In this document: positions 34,768-44,889 of the stretch, piece by piece | Position numbering within the stretch: position 1 is the stretch's first letter | Layout of the letters: the number at the start of each line of letters is the position of its first letter | Notes under the pieces: model-generated | What the model was told of the DNA's origin: nothing | Database searches by the model: none | What the model saw: only the letters and a program-made list of their open reading frames with translations | Made by a program: the position numbers and the translations under genes | Source of the DNA: Pseudomonas synxantha | GTDB lineage: Bacteria > Pseudomonadota > Gammaproteobacteria > Pseudomonadales > Pseudomonadaceae | Reading direction: 5' to 3' | Assembly (NCBI RefSeq): GCF_900105675.1 | Contig: NZ_LT629786.1 | Span: 4,650,001-4,714,000 of the forward strand | Length of the DNA: 64,000 nucleotides

Positions 34768-36048
34768 TCAGCTTTTGACCTGGCTCAATTCCACATGAAA
34801 ACGACAGCCATTGGGCTCCATCGTCGTCAAGCTCACGCTCCAGCCCTGGCTCTCGCAGATCCGTTGCACCAGCGACAGGCCGAGCCCCAGCCCCTCGCCA
34901 CGGTTCTCGCTGCCGCGTACAAACGGCTCGAACATCGCTTCGCGTTTTTCTTCGGGAATGCCGACACCGGTGTCCTCCACCACGAAGCCACTGGGCTCCA
35001 ACGTGAGGCGGATAAACCCGTGCTCGGTGTAGTGCAGGGCGTTGCGCAGCAGGTTGCCCATCACCGCATGCAAGAAGGTGGTGTTGTAGCGGGTGTCCAG
35101 CGGGTTGCCTGGTCGGTAGATCAACTCCAGGCCTTTTTTCTCGATAGGCTCACGCCAGATGCCGAGCAGGTCTTCGGCGACCTGGCTGAGGTTGCCCTGG
35201 GGCGCAACGGCAGCATCATCGTGCTTGGCGCGTGCCAGCATCAGGAAGGTCTGCACCAGCTCGCGCATTTCTTCACAGGCACGGGCGATGCGCTCCACCT
35301 GGCGGCGGCCACGCTCATCAATGGCCGGGTTTTCCAGCAACAGTTCGCAGGAGCTGGCCAATACCATCAAGGGCGTGCGCAACTCGTGGCTCACGTCGCT
35401 GGTAAACAGTTGCTCGCGAGACAGCGCCTGGCGCAAGCGGCCCAGGGTGGCGTCGAACGCCACCGCCAGCTCGCCCACTTCATCGGCAGCATAATCCGGA
35501 GCCAGGGGCGGGGCCAGGCCCAGCAGTTGGTCACGGTGACGCACCTGACGAGCCAACCGCACCACCGGCGCCATCACCTTGCGGGCCAGCACCCAGCCGA
35601 GGAATACCGCCAGCGCCAGGCTGAGCACGAACCCCACCAGCACCACGGCAAACAGCACACGCTCACGTTCTTCGAAATCGCTCTGGTCTTGCAACAACAC
35701 ATAACGCCGGCCATCAATCACTTCGACCATGGCGTGGTACGACAGCGACTCGCGAAACACCTCGTGAAAACCCGGCTCCAGGTGGCGCAGATCCTTGGGC
35801 AGTTCGAAATCGCCGCGCCCGCCACTGAAGTAAAACAGCTGGTCCGGCTCCGGCCGGTGGCTCCAGTCTTCGACGCTGTCCATCAACAGCAGGCGTTGCA
35901 GGTCACCGCCCAGGCCCGCCGAGATCAACTTCTCTTCCACCAGGTGCACCGTCGCAACGATCCCCATGGCGAAGGCCCCCGCCACCAACGCACTCATCAA
36001 GGCAAAGGCGATGATGATCCGCTGGGCAAGGCTTTGCTTAAACTCCAT
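34768..36048 (-). CDS. colS: Sensor kinase ColS
   Basis: A 426-residue inner-membrane kinase: TM1 (about 10-32), a short periplasmic loop of about 96 residues, TM2 (about 131-155), HAMP, HisKA with DVSHELRTPLMVLAS, and HATPase (NLLRNALHY, VEDTGVGI, GEGLGLGLSL). The periplasmic loop keeps all the metal-sensing residues reported for P. putida ColS at the same numbers: His35, Glu38, Glu96, His105 and the Glu126-x-x-Glu129 motif. This supports Fe(III)/Zn sensing and the start at 36048. The stop-proximal end of colR overlaps it by 11 bp. Confidence 0.94.
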   Translation of the reverse strand: MEFKQSLAQRIIIAFALMSALVAGAFAMGIVATVHLVEEKLISAGLGGDLQRLLLMDSVEDWSHRPEPDQLFYFSGGRGDFELPKDLRHLEPGFHEVFRESLSYHAMVEVIDGRRYVLLQDQSDFEERERVLFAVVLVGFVLSLALAVFLGWVLARKVMAPVVRLARQVRHRDQLLGLAPPLAPDYAADEVGELAVAFDATLGRLRQALSREQLFTSDVSHELRTPLMVLASSCELLLENPAIDERGRRQVERIARACEEMRELVQTFLMLARAKHDDAAVAPQGNLSQVAEDLLGIWREPIEKKGLELIYRPGNPLDTRYNTTFLHAVMGNLLRNALHYTEHGFIRLTLEPSGFVVEDTGVGIPEEKREAMFEPFVRGSENRGEGLGLGLSLVQRICESQGWSVSLTTMEPNGCRFHVELSQVKS

Positions 36049-36721
36049 CACGACCCTCGGCCAAGCGGTAACCCACGCCGTGCACCGTTTGCAGCAACGG
36101 CTTGGCGAATGGCTTATCGATCACCTGGCGCAATTGGTGAACGTGGCTGCGCAGGCTGTCGCTGTCCGGGCAATCATCGCCCCACAGCGCTTCTTCGAGT
36201 ATTTCCCGGCGCAGTACGTGCGGGCTCTTCTGCATCAACACCGCAAGCAATTTCAGGCCAACGGGGTTGAGCTTGAGCAGGCGCCCTTCGCGGGTGACTT
36301 CCAATGTGTCGAGGTCGTAGTTCAGGTCACCCACCTGCAGGGCACGGCGTCCGCCACCCTGGGCACGACGCAGCACCGCCTCGATACGCGCGGCCAGTTC
36401 CGACAAGGCGAATGGCTTGAGCAAGTAATCATCGGCGCCAGACTTGAAGCCCTGCAGGCGGTCGTCCAACTGGTCACGGGCGGTGAGCATGATCACCGGC
36501 GTATCGCGGCGCGCGTCCTCGCGCAGGCGTTTGCAAAGGGTGTAGCCATCAATGCCGGGCAGCATGATATCGAGCACGATCAGGTCGTAATGCTCGGTGG
36601 CCGCCAGGTGCAGGCCCGACAAGCCGTCCTGCGCACAGTCCACTGTGTAGCCTTTAAGCCCCAGGTAATCGGCCAGGTTGGCGAGGATATCGCGGTTGTC
36701 TTCAACCAATAGAATTCGCAT
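36038..36721 (-). CDS. colR: Response regulator ColR
   Basis: A 227-residue OmpR-type regulator: receiver Asp in LIVLDIMLPGIDG, Lys in LLKPFALSEL, and a winged helix with LRSHVHQLRQVIDKPF and LLQTVHGVGYRL. Length equals ColR of P. putida and P. fluorescens. It is the partner of ColS. The regulon includes envelope-modifying genes that protect membrane integrity under metal or phenol stress; the flanking genes here (warA, inaA, LTA-synthase-like, PAP2) fit that role. Confidence 0.95.
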   Translation of the reverse strand: MRILLVEDNRDILANLADYLGLKGYTVDCAQDGLSGLHLAATEHYDLIVLDIMLPGIDGYTLCKRLREDARRDTPVIMLTARDQLDDRLQGFKSGADDYLLKPFALSELAARIEAVLRRAQGGGRRALQVGDLNYDLDTLEVTREGRLLKLNPVGLKLLAVLMQKSPHVLRREILEEALWGDDCPDSDSLRSHVHQLRQVIDKPFAKPLLQTVHGVGYRLAEGRDGV

Positions 36722-36846
36722 GGGCAGTGTCTCCGTACGCGGTAACAGCCGTGTTGGCTCGCGCAGCTTAAGGCCAAGCGGGGCTCAGGGATAGAGCTGA
36801 AAGACCCACCGATAACGGTATTCAACTGATTACAGGAGTAAACGAG

Positions 36847-36854
36847 TTTTTCAC
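36847..36854 (+). promoter_or_regulatory. Possible ColR-binding core upstream of the LTA-synthase-like gene
   Basis: TTTTTCAC, the invariant part of the reported ColR consensus, 67 bp before the start codon; the upstream half (TAAACGAG) matches the rest only partly. Confidence 0.4.
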
Positions 36855-36921
36855 TATAGCTTCACAAACCCACCACAGCTTCAGGCAGAAGATCGCGCCC
36901 ATCGATTTCAGGAACATAGAT

Positions 36922-38871
36922 ATGGGCCTTCTCAAAACAGCGCCAATGCGCTATCTGCTGTTGATAACCGGCGCCTGGTTATTAGTGTTCCTGCTCACTC
37001 GCAGCGTGCTGCTCGTGACTCATGTGAATGAAGTGGGCGGCAATTGGCTGCCGGTGTTTGGCGTGGGAATGCTCTACGACCTGGCCTTCCTTGCCTACGC
37101 AGCTTTACCGCTGGGCCTGTATTTACTGCTCTGCCCACCTGCACTCTGGCGCCGCCGAGGTCATCGCTGGTTCCTGCAGGCGCTGCTGACGGCCAGCCTG
37201 TTCGCCATGCTGTTTACTTCGGTGGCCGAATGGCTGTTCTGGGATGAGTTTGGCGTACGCTTCAACTTTATTGCCGTTGACTATCTGGTGTATTCCGATG
37301 AGGTGCTGAACAACCTGCTGGAATCCTATCCGATCGGCAAGTTGCTGAGCCTGTTGGCAATGCTGGCGATCCTCATGAGCCTGGCCCTGCGTAAACCTTT
37401 CAATGCCGCCATGGCAGCGCCGTTGCCGGCACTGCGTGGCCGGCTGCTTAATGGTCTGGGATTATTGGTGGTCGCCGGCCTCAGCCTGCAACTGATCAGC
37501 CAGGACAGCCCACGTGCCCAAGGCGGCAACGCCTACAAGAACGAATTGGCCAGCAACGGCCCTTACCAATTCTTCGCTGCGTTCCGCAATAACGAACTGG
37601 ACTACACCCAGTTCTACAAAAGCCTGCCTACCGACGTGGTCGCCCGGCAATTGCGCGCCGAACTCAGCGAGCCGAATGCCCGCTTTATCGACCCGGACCC
37701 GCTGGATATTCGCCGCGCCATCACCAACCCGGGCACGCTGCGCAAGCCCAACATCGTGCTGGTCACCATCGAAAGCTTCAGTGCCAAGTACATGGGCAGC
37801 AACGGCGATCAACGCAACCTCACGCCCAACCTGGATGCATTGCGCAAACAAAGCCTGTACTTCAATAACTTCTATGCCACCGGTACACGAACCGACCGGG
37901 GCCTGGAAGCCATTACCCTGGCCATTCCACCAACGCCAGGTCGTTCGATCGTCAAGCGCATCGGCCGTGAAAGCGGGTTCGCCAGCCTTGGGCAACAACT
38001 CAAGGCCATCGGCTATGACAGCGTGTTTGTCTACGGCGGGCGCGGTTACTTCGACAATATGAACGCGTTTTTCAGCGGCAATGGCTATCGGGTCGTAGAC
38101 CAGAGCAGCGTGCCTGAGTCAGACATCTCATTCAAAAATGCCTGGGGCATGGCCGACGAGGACCTGTTCAAACAGACCCTGACACTGGCCGACGCCGACT
38201 ACGCCAAGCAGCAGCCGTTCTTGCTGCAGCTGATGACCACCTCTAACCACCGCCCCTACACCTACCCGGACGGGCGTATCGATATCAAGTCAGGCAAGGG
38301 CCGCGACGGTGCGGTGAAATACACCGACTACGCCATCGGCCAATTCCTCGAGGCCGCACGCCAGAAACCGTGGTTCGATAACACGATCTTCGTGTTCGTC
38401 GCCGACCACACCGCCGGCAGCGCAGGCAAGGAAGACCTGCCGATCACCAACTACCAGATTCCTTTGTTTGTCTATGCGCCCAAGCTGATCGACCCACGGG
38501 AATCCGCCCAACTGGCCAGCCAGATCGACCTTGCACCGACCTTGCTGGGTCTGATCAACCTGAGTTACGAATCGACCTTCTTTGGCCGCAACCTGTTGCA
38601 AGACAACCCGCTGCCACCGCGAGTGGTGATCGGCAATTACCAGCATTTGGGCTTGTTTGACGGCAAGGACCTGGCGATCCTCAGCCCACGCCAAGGGCTG
38701 CGTCGCCACGACCAAGCCCTTGGGGAGAGCCAGGAGTTGCGCGTGGGCAGCGATGATCCATTGGTCCAACGGGCGATTACCTACTACCAAGCCGCCAGTT
38801 ACGACTTCAAACAACAACTGCTGAGTTGGAGGGTGCCCAAGGACGCGGCCCCGACGCTGAGCACACGCTGA
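36922..38871 (+). CDS. LTA synthase/phosphoethanolamine-transferase-like sulfatase-family membrane protein
   Basis: A 649-residue protein. Five N-terminal TM helices (residues about 8-200) are followed by a periplasmic sulfatase-type domain. Catalytic-site candidates match LtaS: Glu in VLVTIESFSAKYMG (about 284), the Thr nucleophile in GTRTDRGLEA (about 321-323) and Asp-His in VFVADHTAG (about 495-496). It should transfer phosphoglycerol or phosphoethanolamine to a periplasmic glycan or lipid; the substrate is unknown. It is divergent from colR with a possible ColR core site, and is followed 51 bp later by a PAP2 phosphatase gene, a plausible partner for recycling the lipid by-product. Confidence 0.88.
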   Translation: MGLLKTAPMRYLLLITGAWLLVFLLTRSVLLVTHVNEVGGNWLPVFGVGMLYDLAFLAYAALPLGLYLLLCPPALWRRRGHRWFLQALLTASLFAMLFTSVAEWLFWDEFGVRFNFIAVDYLVYSDEVLNNLLESYPIGKLLSLLAMLAILMSLALRKPFNAAMAAPLPALRGRLLNGLGLLVVAGLSLQLISQDSPRAQGGNAYKNELASNGPYQFFAAFRNNELDYTQFYKSLPTDVVARQLRAELSEPNARFIDPDPLDIRRAITNPGTLRKPNIVLVTIESFSAKYMGSNGDQRNLTPNLDALRKQSLYFNNFYATGTRTDRGLEAITLAIPPTPGRSIVKRIGRESGFASLGQQLKAIGYDSVFVYGGRGYFDNMNAFFSGNGYRVVDQSSVPESDISFKNAWGMADEDLFKQTLTLADADYAKQQPFLLQLMTTSNHRPYTYPDGRIDIKSGKGRDGAVKYTDYAIGQFLEAARQKPWFDNTIFVFVADHTAGSAGKEDLPITNYQIPLFVYAPKLIDPRESAQLASQIDLAPTLLGLINLSYESTFFGRNLLQDNPLPPRVVIGNYQHLGLFDGKDLAILSPRQGLRRHDQALGESQELRVGSDDPLVQRAITYYQAASYDFKQQLLSWRVPKDAAPTLSTR

Positions 38872-38922
38872 ACAGAGCGTCTCGTACAGGTCAGTACGGG
38901 ACGGTTTACATTAAGGTCTGCC

Positions 38923-39657
38923 ATGCGCTCTCACCCCGCTGCACCGGCTTCCAAGCCCCTTGATTTCTGGCTGTGCCTGGGTATTCCCATCGCCGCTGCG
39001 CTGGTATTGCTGATGCTGGAGCTGACTTCGCTGGACATGGATCTTGCCAAGCAGTTCTACAACGCAGCCGATGGAGGCTTCATCGGTCGCTACAGCTTCT
39101 TCCTCGAAGACATCCTGCATGACCGTGCCAAGGAGTTGGTGATCCTGTTTTCGGTCCTGGCGATCCTTGGGTTTGTCGGCACCTTTATCTTGCAGCGCCT
39201 CAAGCCTTACCGCCGCGAACTGGGGTGCCTGGTGCTTTCCCTGGGGCTGGCGACAGCCTTCGTATCGCCGCTGAAAACCATCACCGCCGTGCAGTGCCCC
39301 TGGAGTCTCAAGGAATTTGGCGGCCAGGAAACCTATAGCGAACTGCTAAGCCCTCGCCCGCCTACCGACAAGCCAGGTCGCTGCTGGCCCGGTGGGCATG
39401 CGGCAACCGGGTTTGCCTTGTTCGCCTGGTTCTTTGCCCTGAGGGATCGCAAGCCGAAGATGGCGCGCAACGCGTTCATCGTTGCAGTCGGTTTGGGCAG
39501 TGTCTTTTCGGTGAGCCGCATGCTTCAAGGGGCGCACTTCTTTTCCCACAATGTGTGGACAGCAATTTTTTGCTGGCTGATTTGCCTGGCCATGTATTGC
39601 CTGCTGCTGTACCGGCCATCAAGGCAAACAACATCCATCGCTACCCACCCCCTATAA
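38923..39657 (+). CDS. PAP2-family membrane phosphatase
   Basis: A 244-residue integral membrane phosphatase with about six TM helices. PAP2 motifs are degenerate but readable: KTITAVQCPW (motif 1, with Cys-Pro in place of Arg-Pro), CWPGGHAATGFALF (motif 2) and SRMLQGAHFFSHNVW (motif 3, with the catalytic His). Related proteins dephosphorylate lipid A or undecaprenyl/diacylglycerol pyrophosphates. Pairing with the upstream LTA-synthase-like gene suggests envelope lipid modification. Confidence 0.88.
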   Translation: MRSHPAAPASKPLDFWLCLGIPIAAALVLLMLELTSLDMDLAKQFYNAADGGFIGRYSFFLEDILHDRAKELVILFSVLAILGFVGTFILQRLKPYRRELGCLVLSLGLATAFVSPLKTITAVQCPWSLKEFGGQETYSELLSPRPPTDKPGRCWPGGHAATGFALFAWFFALRDRKPKMARNAFIVAVGLGSVFSVSRMLQGAHFFSHNVWTAIFCWLICLAMYCLLLYRPSRQTTSIATHPL

Positions 39658-39694
39658 AAAAACCCCGCCTGCATCACTGCAGGCGGGGTTTTTC
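39655..39694. terminator. Bidirectional terminator between PAP2 and groEL
   Basis: AAAACCCCGCCTGCA / TGCAGGCGGGGTTTT with TCAC loop and T-run on both strands, at the convergent junction. Confidence 0.93.
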
Positions 39695-39713
39695 AGTGCC
39701 GGGTAAGGCTGGC

Positions 39714-41372
<1,659 letters not shown>

Positions 41373-41409
41373 TTAAATACTTTGTAGTAACGGGAAAATG
41401 AACGGGGAA

Positions 41410-41703
41410 TCAGTCTTCCAGAACGGCGAGAATCTCGCTCTCGCTCATGACCAGCAGGTCTTCGCCGTCGATTTTCACAGTGTTGCTGCCGGAGTAAGGG
41501 CCGAAAACAACCTTGTCACCCACTTTCACGGCCAGCGCACGTACTTCACCGTTTTCCAGAGCCTTGCCTGGACCCGCAGCAAGAATCACACCGTGGTTGG
41601 CTTTTTCAGCAGCCGAACCTGGCAGGACGATGCCGCCAGCGGTTTTCTTTTCTTCTTCACTGCGACGGATGACGACGCGGTCATGCAGAGGACGAAGCTT
41701 CAT
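41410..41703 (-). CDS. groES: Co-chaperonin GroES
   Basis: The 97-residue heptameric lid of GroEL. It starts [18 protein letters not shown], has the mobile loop [16 protein letters not shown], and ends [22 protein letters not shown]. First in the groESL operon; a sigma-32-like promoter lies about 140 bp upstream. Confidence 0.99.
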   Translation of the reverse strand: MKLRPLHDRVVIRRSEEEKKTAGGIVLPGSAAEKANHGVILAAGPGKALENGEVRALAVKVGDKVVFGPYSGSNTVKIDGEDLLVMSESEILAVLED

Positions 41704-41843
41704 TGTCGATCTCTCCTAATTGTGATTTTCATCGGCCGGTATCAATTCCGGCGGGTTAAATTCCGGCGGTGCCGGTCGCGACTCGCTGGGCGAATCGCGG
41801 AAGTCTGTCTAGTGTCACCACCAGAAACCTTGCGGTGACCGTT

Positions 41844-41871
41844 ACATAAGGGCGGCTGTGGTTATTACAAG
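41844..41871 (-). promoter_or_regulatory. Probable sigma-32 heat-shock promoter of groESL
   Basis: On the minus strand, CTTGTAA (41871-41865), a 12-bp spacer and CCCTTATGT (41852-41844) approximate CTTGAAA-N11-16-CCCCATNT. No CIRCE element was seen. Confidence 0.5.
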
Positions 41872-41916
41872 GGGGCAAGGATGAAATTTTTTGTGTCGGC
41901 GGCGGGGTGAATGCAA

Positions 41917-41938
41917 CACGGCACCCGAGGGTGCCGTG
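41917..41938 (-). terminator. Hairpin after fxsA
   Basis: CACGGCACCC / GGGTGCCGTG with a short loop, 12 bp after the fxsA stop on the minus strand; the T-run is weak. Confidence 0.5.
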
Positions 41939-41950
41939 CCAGTGAATCGG

Positions 41951-42427
41951 TTATTTGCTGTCGCGGTGTTCGAATTCGCCTTCGATCACATCGCCTTCGC
42001 GTCCCAGGGGCTGGCGCGGGGCCGGACCGCCACGCGGTTGCAGGTCGTCGGCGAAGGCGCGTTGGCGAATCGCGGCTTCTTCGGCGCGCTGGCGCATCTT
42101 GCCGGCCAGCAGCTTGCGCGTGAACGGCAGCAGCAGGACCAGGCCGACCACATCGCTGACAAAGCCCGGCAGGATCAACAAGCCACCTGCCAGCGCCATC
42201 ATCAAGCCCTCCAGCATGGTCTGGGCGGGTAACTCGCCGCGGTTCAGGCTCTCACGGGCACGCAACGCCGTAGCCAGGCCGGCGACGCGCAGCACGAGGA
42301 CGCCGAGCATCGAGCCGGCGATGATCAACAGCAATGCCGGGAAAAACCCGATCGCACCGCTGACTTGAACGAATACGAACAGCTCCAACACCGGGAACAG
42401 CAGAAAGAGCAATAAAAAAGGGCGCAT
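41951..42427 (-). CDS. fxsA: FxsA-family membrane protein
   Basis: A 158-residue inner-membrane protein with FxsA-family helices: MRPFLLLFLLFPVLELFVFVQV, PALLLIIAGSMLGVLVLRVAG, and GLMMALAGGLLILPGFVSDVVGLVLLLPF (the family's LPGFxSD motif). A charged cytoplasmic tail follows. FxsA overproduction relieves phage T7 exclusion in E. coli; its normal role is unknown. ATG 42427 (GAGGAA upstream) is used rather than the longer frame. Its position next to groES is common in gammaproteobacteria. Confidence 0.92.
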   Translation of the reverse strand: MRPFLLLFLLFPVLELFVFVQVSGAIGFFPALLLIIAGSMLGVLVLRVAGLATALRARESLNRGELPAQTMLEGLMMALAGGLLILPGFVSDVVGLVLLLPFTRKLLAGKMRQRAEEAAIRQRAFADDLQPRGGPAPRQPLGREGDVIEGEFEHRDSK

Positions 42428-42493
42428 CAAATGGTTCCTCAACGCAAGAATGCCTTGCCAGTCCACCTTAGATGACGTCGCCATTTCGTGAAT

Positions 42494-43225
42494 TCAAGCA
42501 TTGGCGGCGGTTATTTTCGGCCAGGCCTCGGCGTGAGCCAACGAAACCAAGGCTTCGCGCACTTGTGTCGGCGTGTTGCAAGGCGTTGCGAAGGGCAACC
42601 AATGCAGGGACTGGCCGATACGCAGGTGCATGCCTTCGCTGTCGATGCCAGCCAATTGCGCAGGCTCGGACGCGGGCAACCCGCTGAGCTCGACGTAATG
42701 GGCAATGGCCTTGGTGTGATCGCTGTTCATGTGCTCGATCATGCTGCGTTCGGCCTTGCCGGCAAACGGGTTGGCCAAGGTCAACTGATCGACCCAGTGA
42801 ATCGCGCCAAACCCGCCGATATACCGGTGGCGCACCGGCTTGAGCATCCAGAAATCGAAATCGTGGGCCTTGTGGTAGTTGGCCGAATCGGGGAAATAGC
42901 GGTAATAACGCTCGGCAGCGGCTTCAATCGCTGCTTGGTCTTCAAGCTTTTCGGCTTCGGCCAGGTAGGTCAGGCGCCCCACGGCCTGCACATCATCGGC
43001 CCCGCGCTCACCTACCAGCAGCGAGCACTTGGGATCTTTTTGCAGGTTGTGGGTGTGCTGGGCGATGCGGCTGATCAGGATCAGCGGGCGGCCTTGTTCG
43101 TCAAGGCAATAGGGCACGACCGAGCCAAAGGGAAACCCGGGCATGGCCTTGGACAGTGTGGAGAGAGCCCCACGGTATTCCTTGAGCAACAGCTCTCGGG
43201 CGTTCTTGGCAACGTGCGCGCTCAA
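42494..43225 (-). CDS. HugZ-like split-barrel protein with DUF2470 domain
   Basis: A 243-residue pyridoxamine-phosphate-oxidase-like protein: an N-terminal FMN/haem split barrel (ALSTLSKAMPGFPFGSVVPYCLDEQG, ISRIAQHTHNLQKDPKCSLLVGE) plus C-terminal DUF2470 (MIEHMNSDHTKAIAHYV). Relatives include haem-degrading HugZ/HutZ, but the set is broad. I prefer TTG 43225 because GAGGAG lies exactly 7 bp upstream; the ATG at 43255 has no ribosome site. It lies 66 bp upstream of fxsA on the same strand. Confidence 0.85.
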   Translation of the reverse strand: MSAHVAKNARELLLKEYRGALSTLSKAMPGFPFGSVVPYCLDEQGRPLILISRIAQHTHNLQKDPKCSLLVGERGADDVQAVGRLTYLAEAEKLEDQAAIEAAAERYYRYFPDSANYHKAHDFDFWMLKPVRHRYIGGFGAIHWVDQLTLANPFAGKAERSMIEHMNSDHTKAIAHYVELSGLPASEPAQLAGIDSEGMHLRIGQSLHWLPFATPCNTPTQVREALVSLAHAEAWPKITAANA

Positions 43226-43327
43226 CGTATGACTCCTCGGTGTTGCGCCGTCCATGGCATATGGGAATGGATCTCAACACAAGGTAATCAATATCCGCGC
43301 AGGTTGCCAGGGTGGCCGACGCAGGTT

Positions 43328-44335
43328 TTACCAGGCCACACCAAAGCCTGCGGTGTAGCGGGTCTTGCTCAAGCTGCTGTCGGAGTTGCCGCTGACCTCG
43401 TTGCGCTCAGCCTTCAAGTTCAGCGAAGCCCACTCGGTGACCTTGTAGCGCAGGCCCATCTCGGCATCCAGGGAATACTCGGCCGGTCCGGCCAGGGGCT
43501 TGCCCAATTCACCGTTGGTGAAGAATTCAACGGTCTTGCCCACCAGGTAGCGGTTGTAGTTCCACTTCATGGCCAGGGAATAGAAGTTGTCCTTGCCGCC
43601 GTCGGCATATTCATAATCGGTGCGGTTGACCAGCGAACCCAGGGAGAAGGCGCCCAGCTCATCGTCCCAGAACTGATAGCCCGGGCCGGTACCGACAACG
43701 CGCTGGCGAGCCAGGTCTTCGACCTTGTCGCGCTTGTAGGTCAAGCGGCCCTGCCAGAACCAGTGCTCGGTGATGAAGCGGTCCAGGCTGTATTCCAGCG
43801 CCCAGTTGTCGGTGGTGGTGACGTCATCCTGGAACTCGCGGTTGTATTCACCCTTGCCCGTATGACGCCACTGGCCGTGACGGGCCGAGGTCTTGAAGTC
43901 GACGTCGTAGTCGTTGGTGTCTTTGTCCGCACGCTTGTAGTCGAGCGCCAGGTCGACGTTGCCCTTCCACACCAGGTCTTCGATCACTGGCTTGGGCTTC
44001 ATGATCTGTTGGATACTTGCCAGCTCCACGGTCTTGGGTGCCTCGCCATTGGCCAGCACCACCTTCCCATCATCCGAGGCGTGCAAGGACTTGGCCTTTT
44101 CACCGCTGTAGGCGTCCTGCTTGACCAGCAGCTCCTGGTCGCTTTCCAGGGTCTTGACCTGCTTCCAGTCCACCGGGATAGAGCCTGCGTAGGTTGTCTG
44201 GATCAGCAATTTGCCGCCGTCGAAGACTTTGATCTTGCCGGTCAGGCGGTCACCGTTTTTCAACCACACGGTATCGGCGAGCAAGGGCGTGGAAGCACTG
44301 AAAACAGCAAGGCACAACAGGGTTCTGGACAACAT
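43328..44335 (-). CDS. DUF481 (YdiY-like) outer-membrane protein
   Basis: A 335-residue exported protein: signal peptide MLSRTLLCLAVFSASTPLLADT, a short N-terminal domain (VWLKNGDRLTGKIKVFDGGKL, repeated beta motifs), then a DUF481 beta-barrel of about 220 residues rich in alternating aromatic strands (WALEYSLDRFITEHWFWQGR) and ending GFGVAW with the terminal aromatic residue typical of outer-membrane barrels. E. coli YdiY is acid-inducible; function unknown. Confidence 0.88.
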   Translation of the reverse strand: MLSRTLLCLAVFSASTPLLADTVWLKNGDRLTGKIKVFDGGKLLIQTTYAGSIPVDWKQVKTLESDQELLVKQDAYSGEKAKSLHASDDGKVVLANGEAPKTVELASIQQIMKPKPVIEDLVWKGNVDLALDYKRADKDTNDYDVDFKTSARHGQWRHTGKGEYNREFQDDVTTTDNWALEYSLDRFITEHWFWQGRLTYKRDKVEDLARQRVVGTGPGYQFWDDELGAFSLGSLVNRTDYEYADGGKDNFYSLAMKWNYNRYLVGKTVEFFTNGELGKPLAGPAEYSLDAEMGLRYKVTEWASLNLKAERNEVSGNSDSSLSKTRYTAGFGVAW

Positions 44336-44492
44336 AAGCAGATACGGGGCTCAGGGGTGGCGAAAATAAGGGGCGTTATAGTGTTACATGGCTAGAACTG
44401 ACTCAAGGATTTATATTGAGTTCAATTCTCATCGCCATGTTTACAGACGTTTCTGACAAAACAACGACGATCTCAACGGATATCCCCACATA

Positions 44493-44846
44493 GTGAATCT
44501 ACCTGCCGATACGCCGCAGAACCCCGCCGACATGCGTCGTACCGCCTTGTACCTGACACTGGCGCAAGTGCCGGAAGGCTGCGTGGTGAGCTACGGCGAG
44601 CTGGCCCAACTGGCCGGCCTGGGCCGCGCCGCCCGCTGGGTCGGGCGCACCCTGAGCCAGTTGCCCGAGGACACGCGATTGCCCTGGCATCGGGTGTTGG
44701 GTGCCGGCGGTCGGATAAGCCTGCCGGTGGGCAGTGCCTCGGGTGACGAACAACGTGCGCGTTTGCGTAGCGAAGGCATCACTATCCTGAACAATCGCGT
44801 TGATATTCAGCGTCATGGCTGGCGCCCGGTAGAGCACAGCGGTTAG
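44493..44846 (+). CDS. Alkyltransferase-like DNA-repair protein (ATL)
   Basis: A 117-residue homologue of the DNA-binding domain of O6-methylguanine-DNA methyltransferase. It keeps the helix-turn-helix GELAQLAGLGRAARWVGRTLSQ with the Arg finger. The active-site PCHR is replaced by LPWHRVLGAGG, the hallmark of ATL proteins that bind alkylated guanine and hand it to nucleotide excision repair. It starts at GTG 44493; an ATG at 44532 would remove 13 residues. Confidence 0.92.
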   Translation: MNLPADTPQNPADMRRTALYLTLAQVPEGCVVSYGELAQLAGLGRAARWVGRTLSQLPEDTRLPWHRVLGAGGRISLPVGSASGDEQRARLRSEGITILNNRVDIQRHGWRPVEHSG

Positions 44847-44889
44847 AGTGCGCGCTTTGTTTCCGCAAATCTGAGGCAGACTCCAGCCC

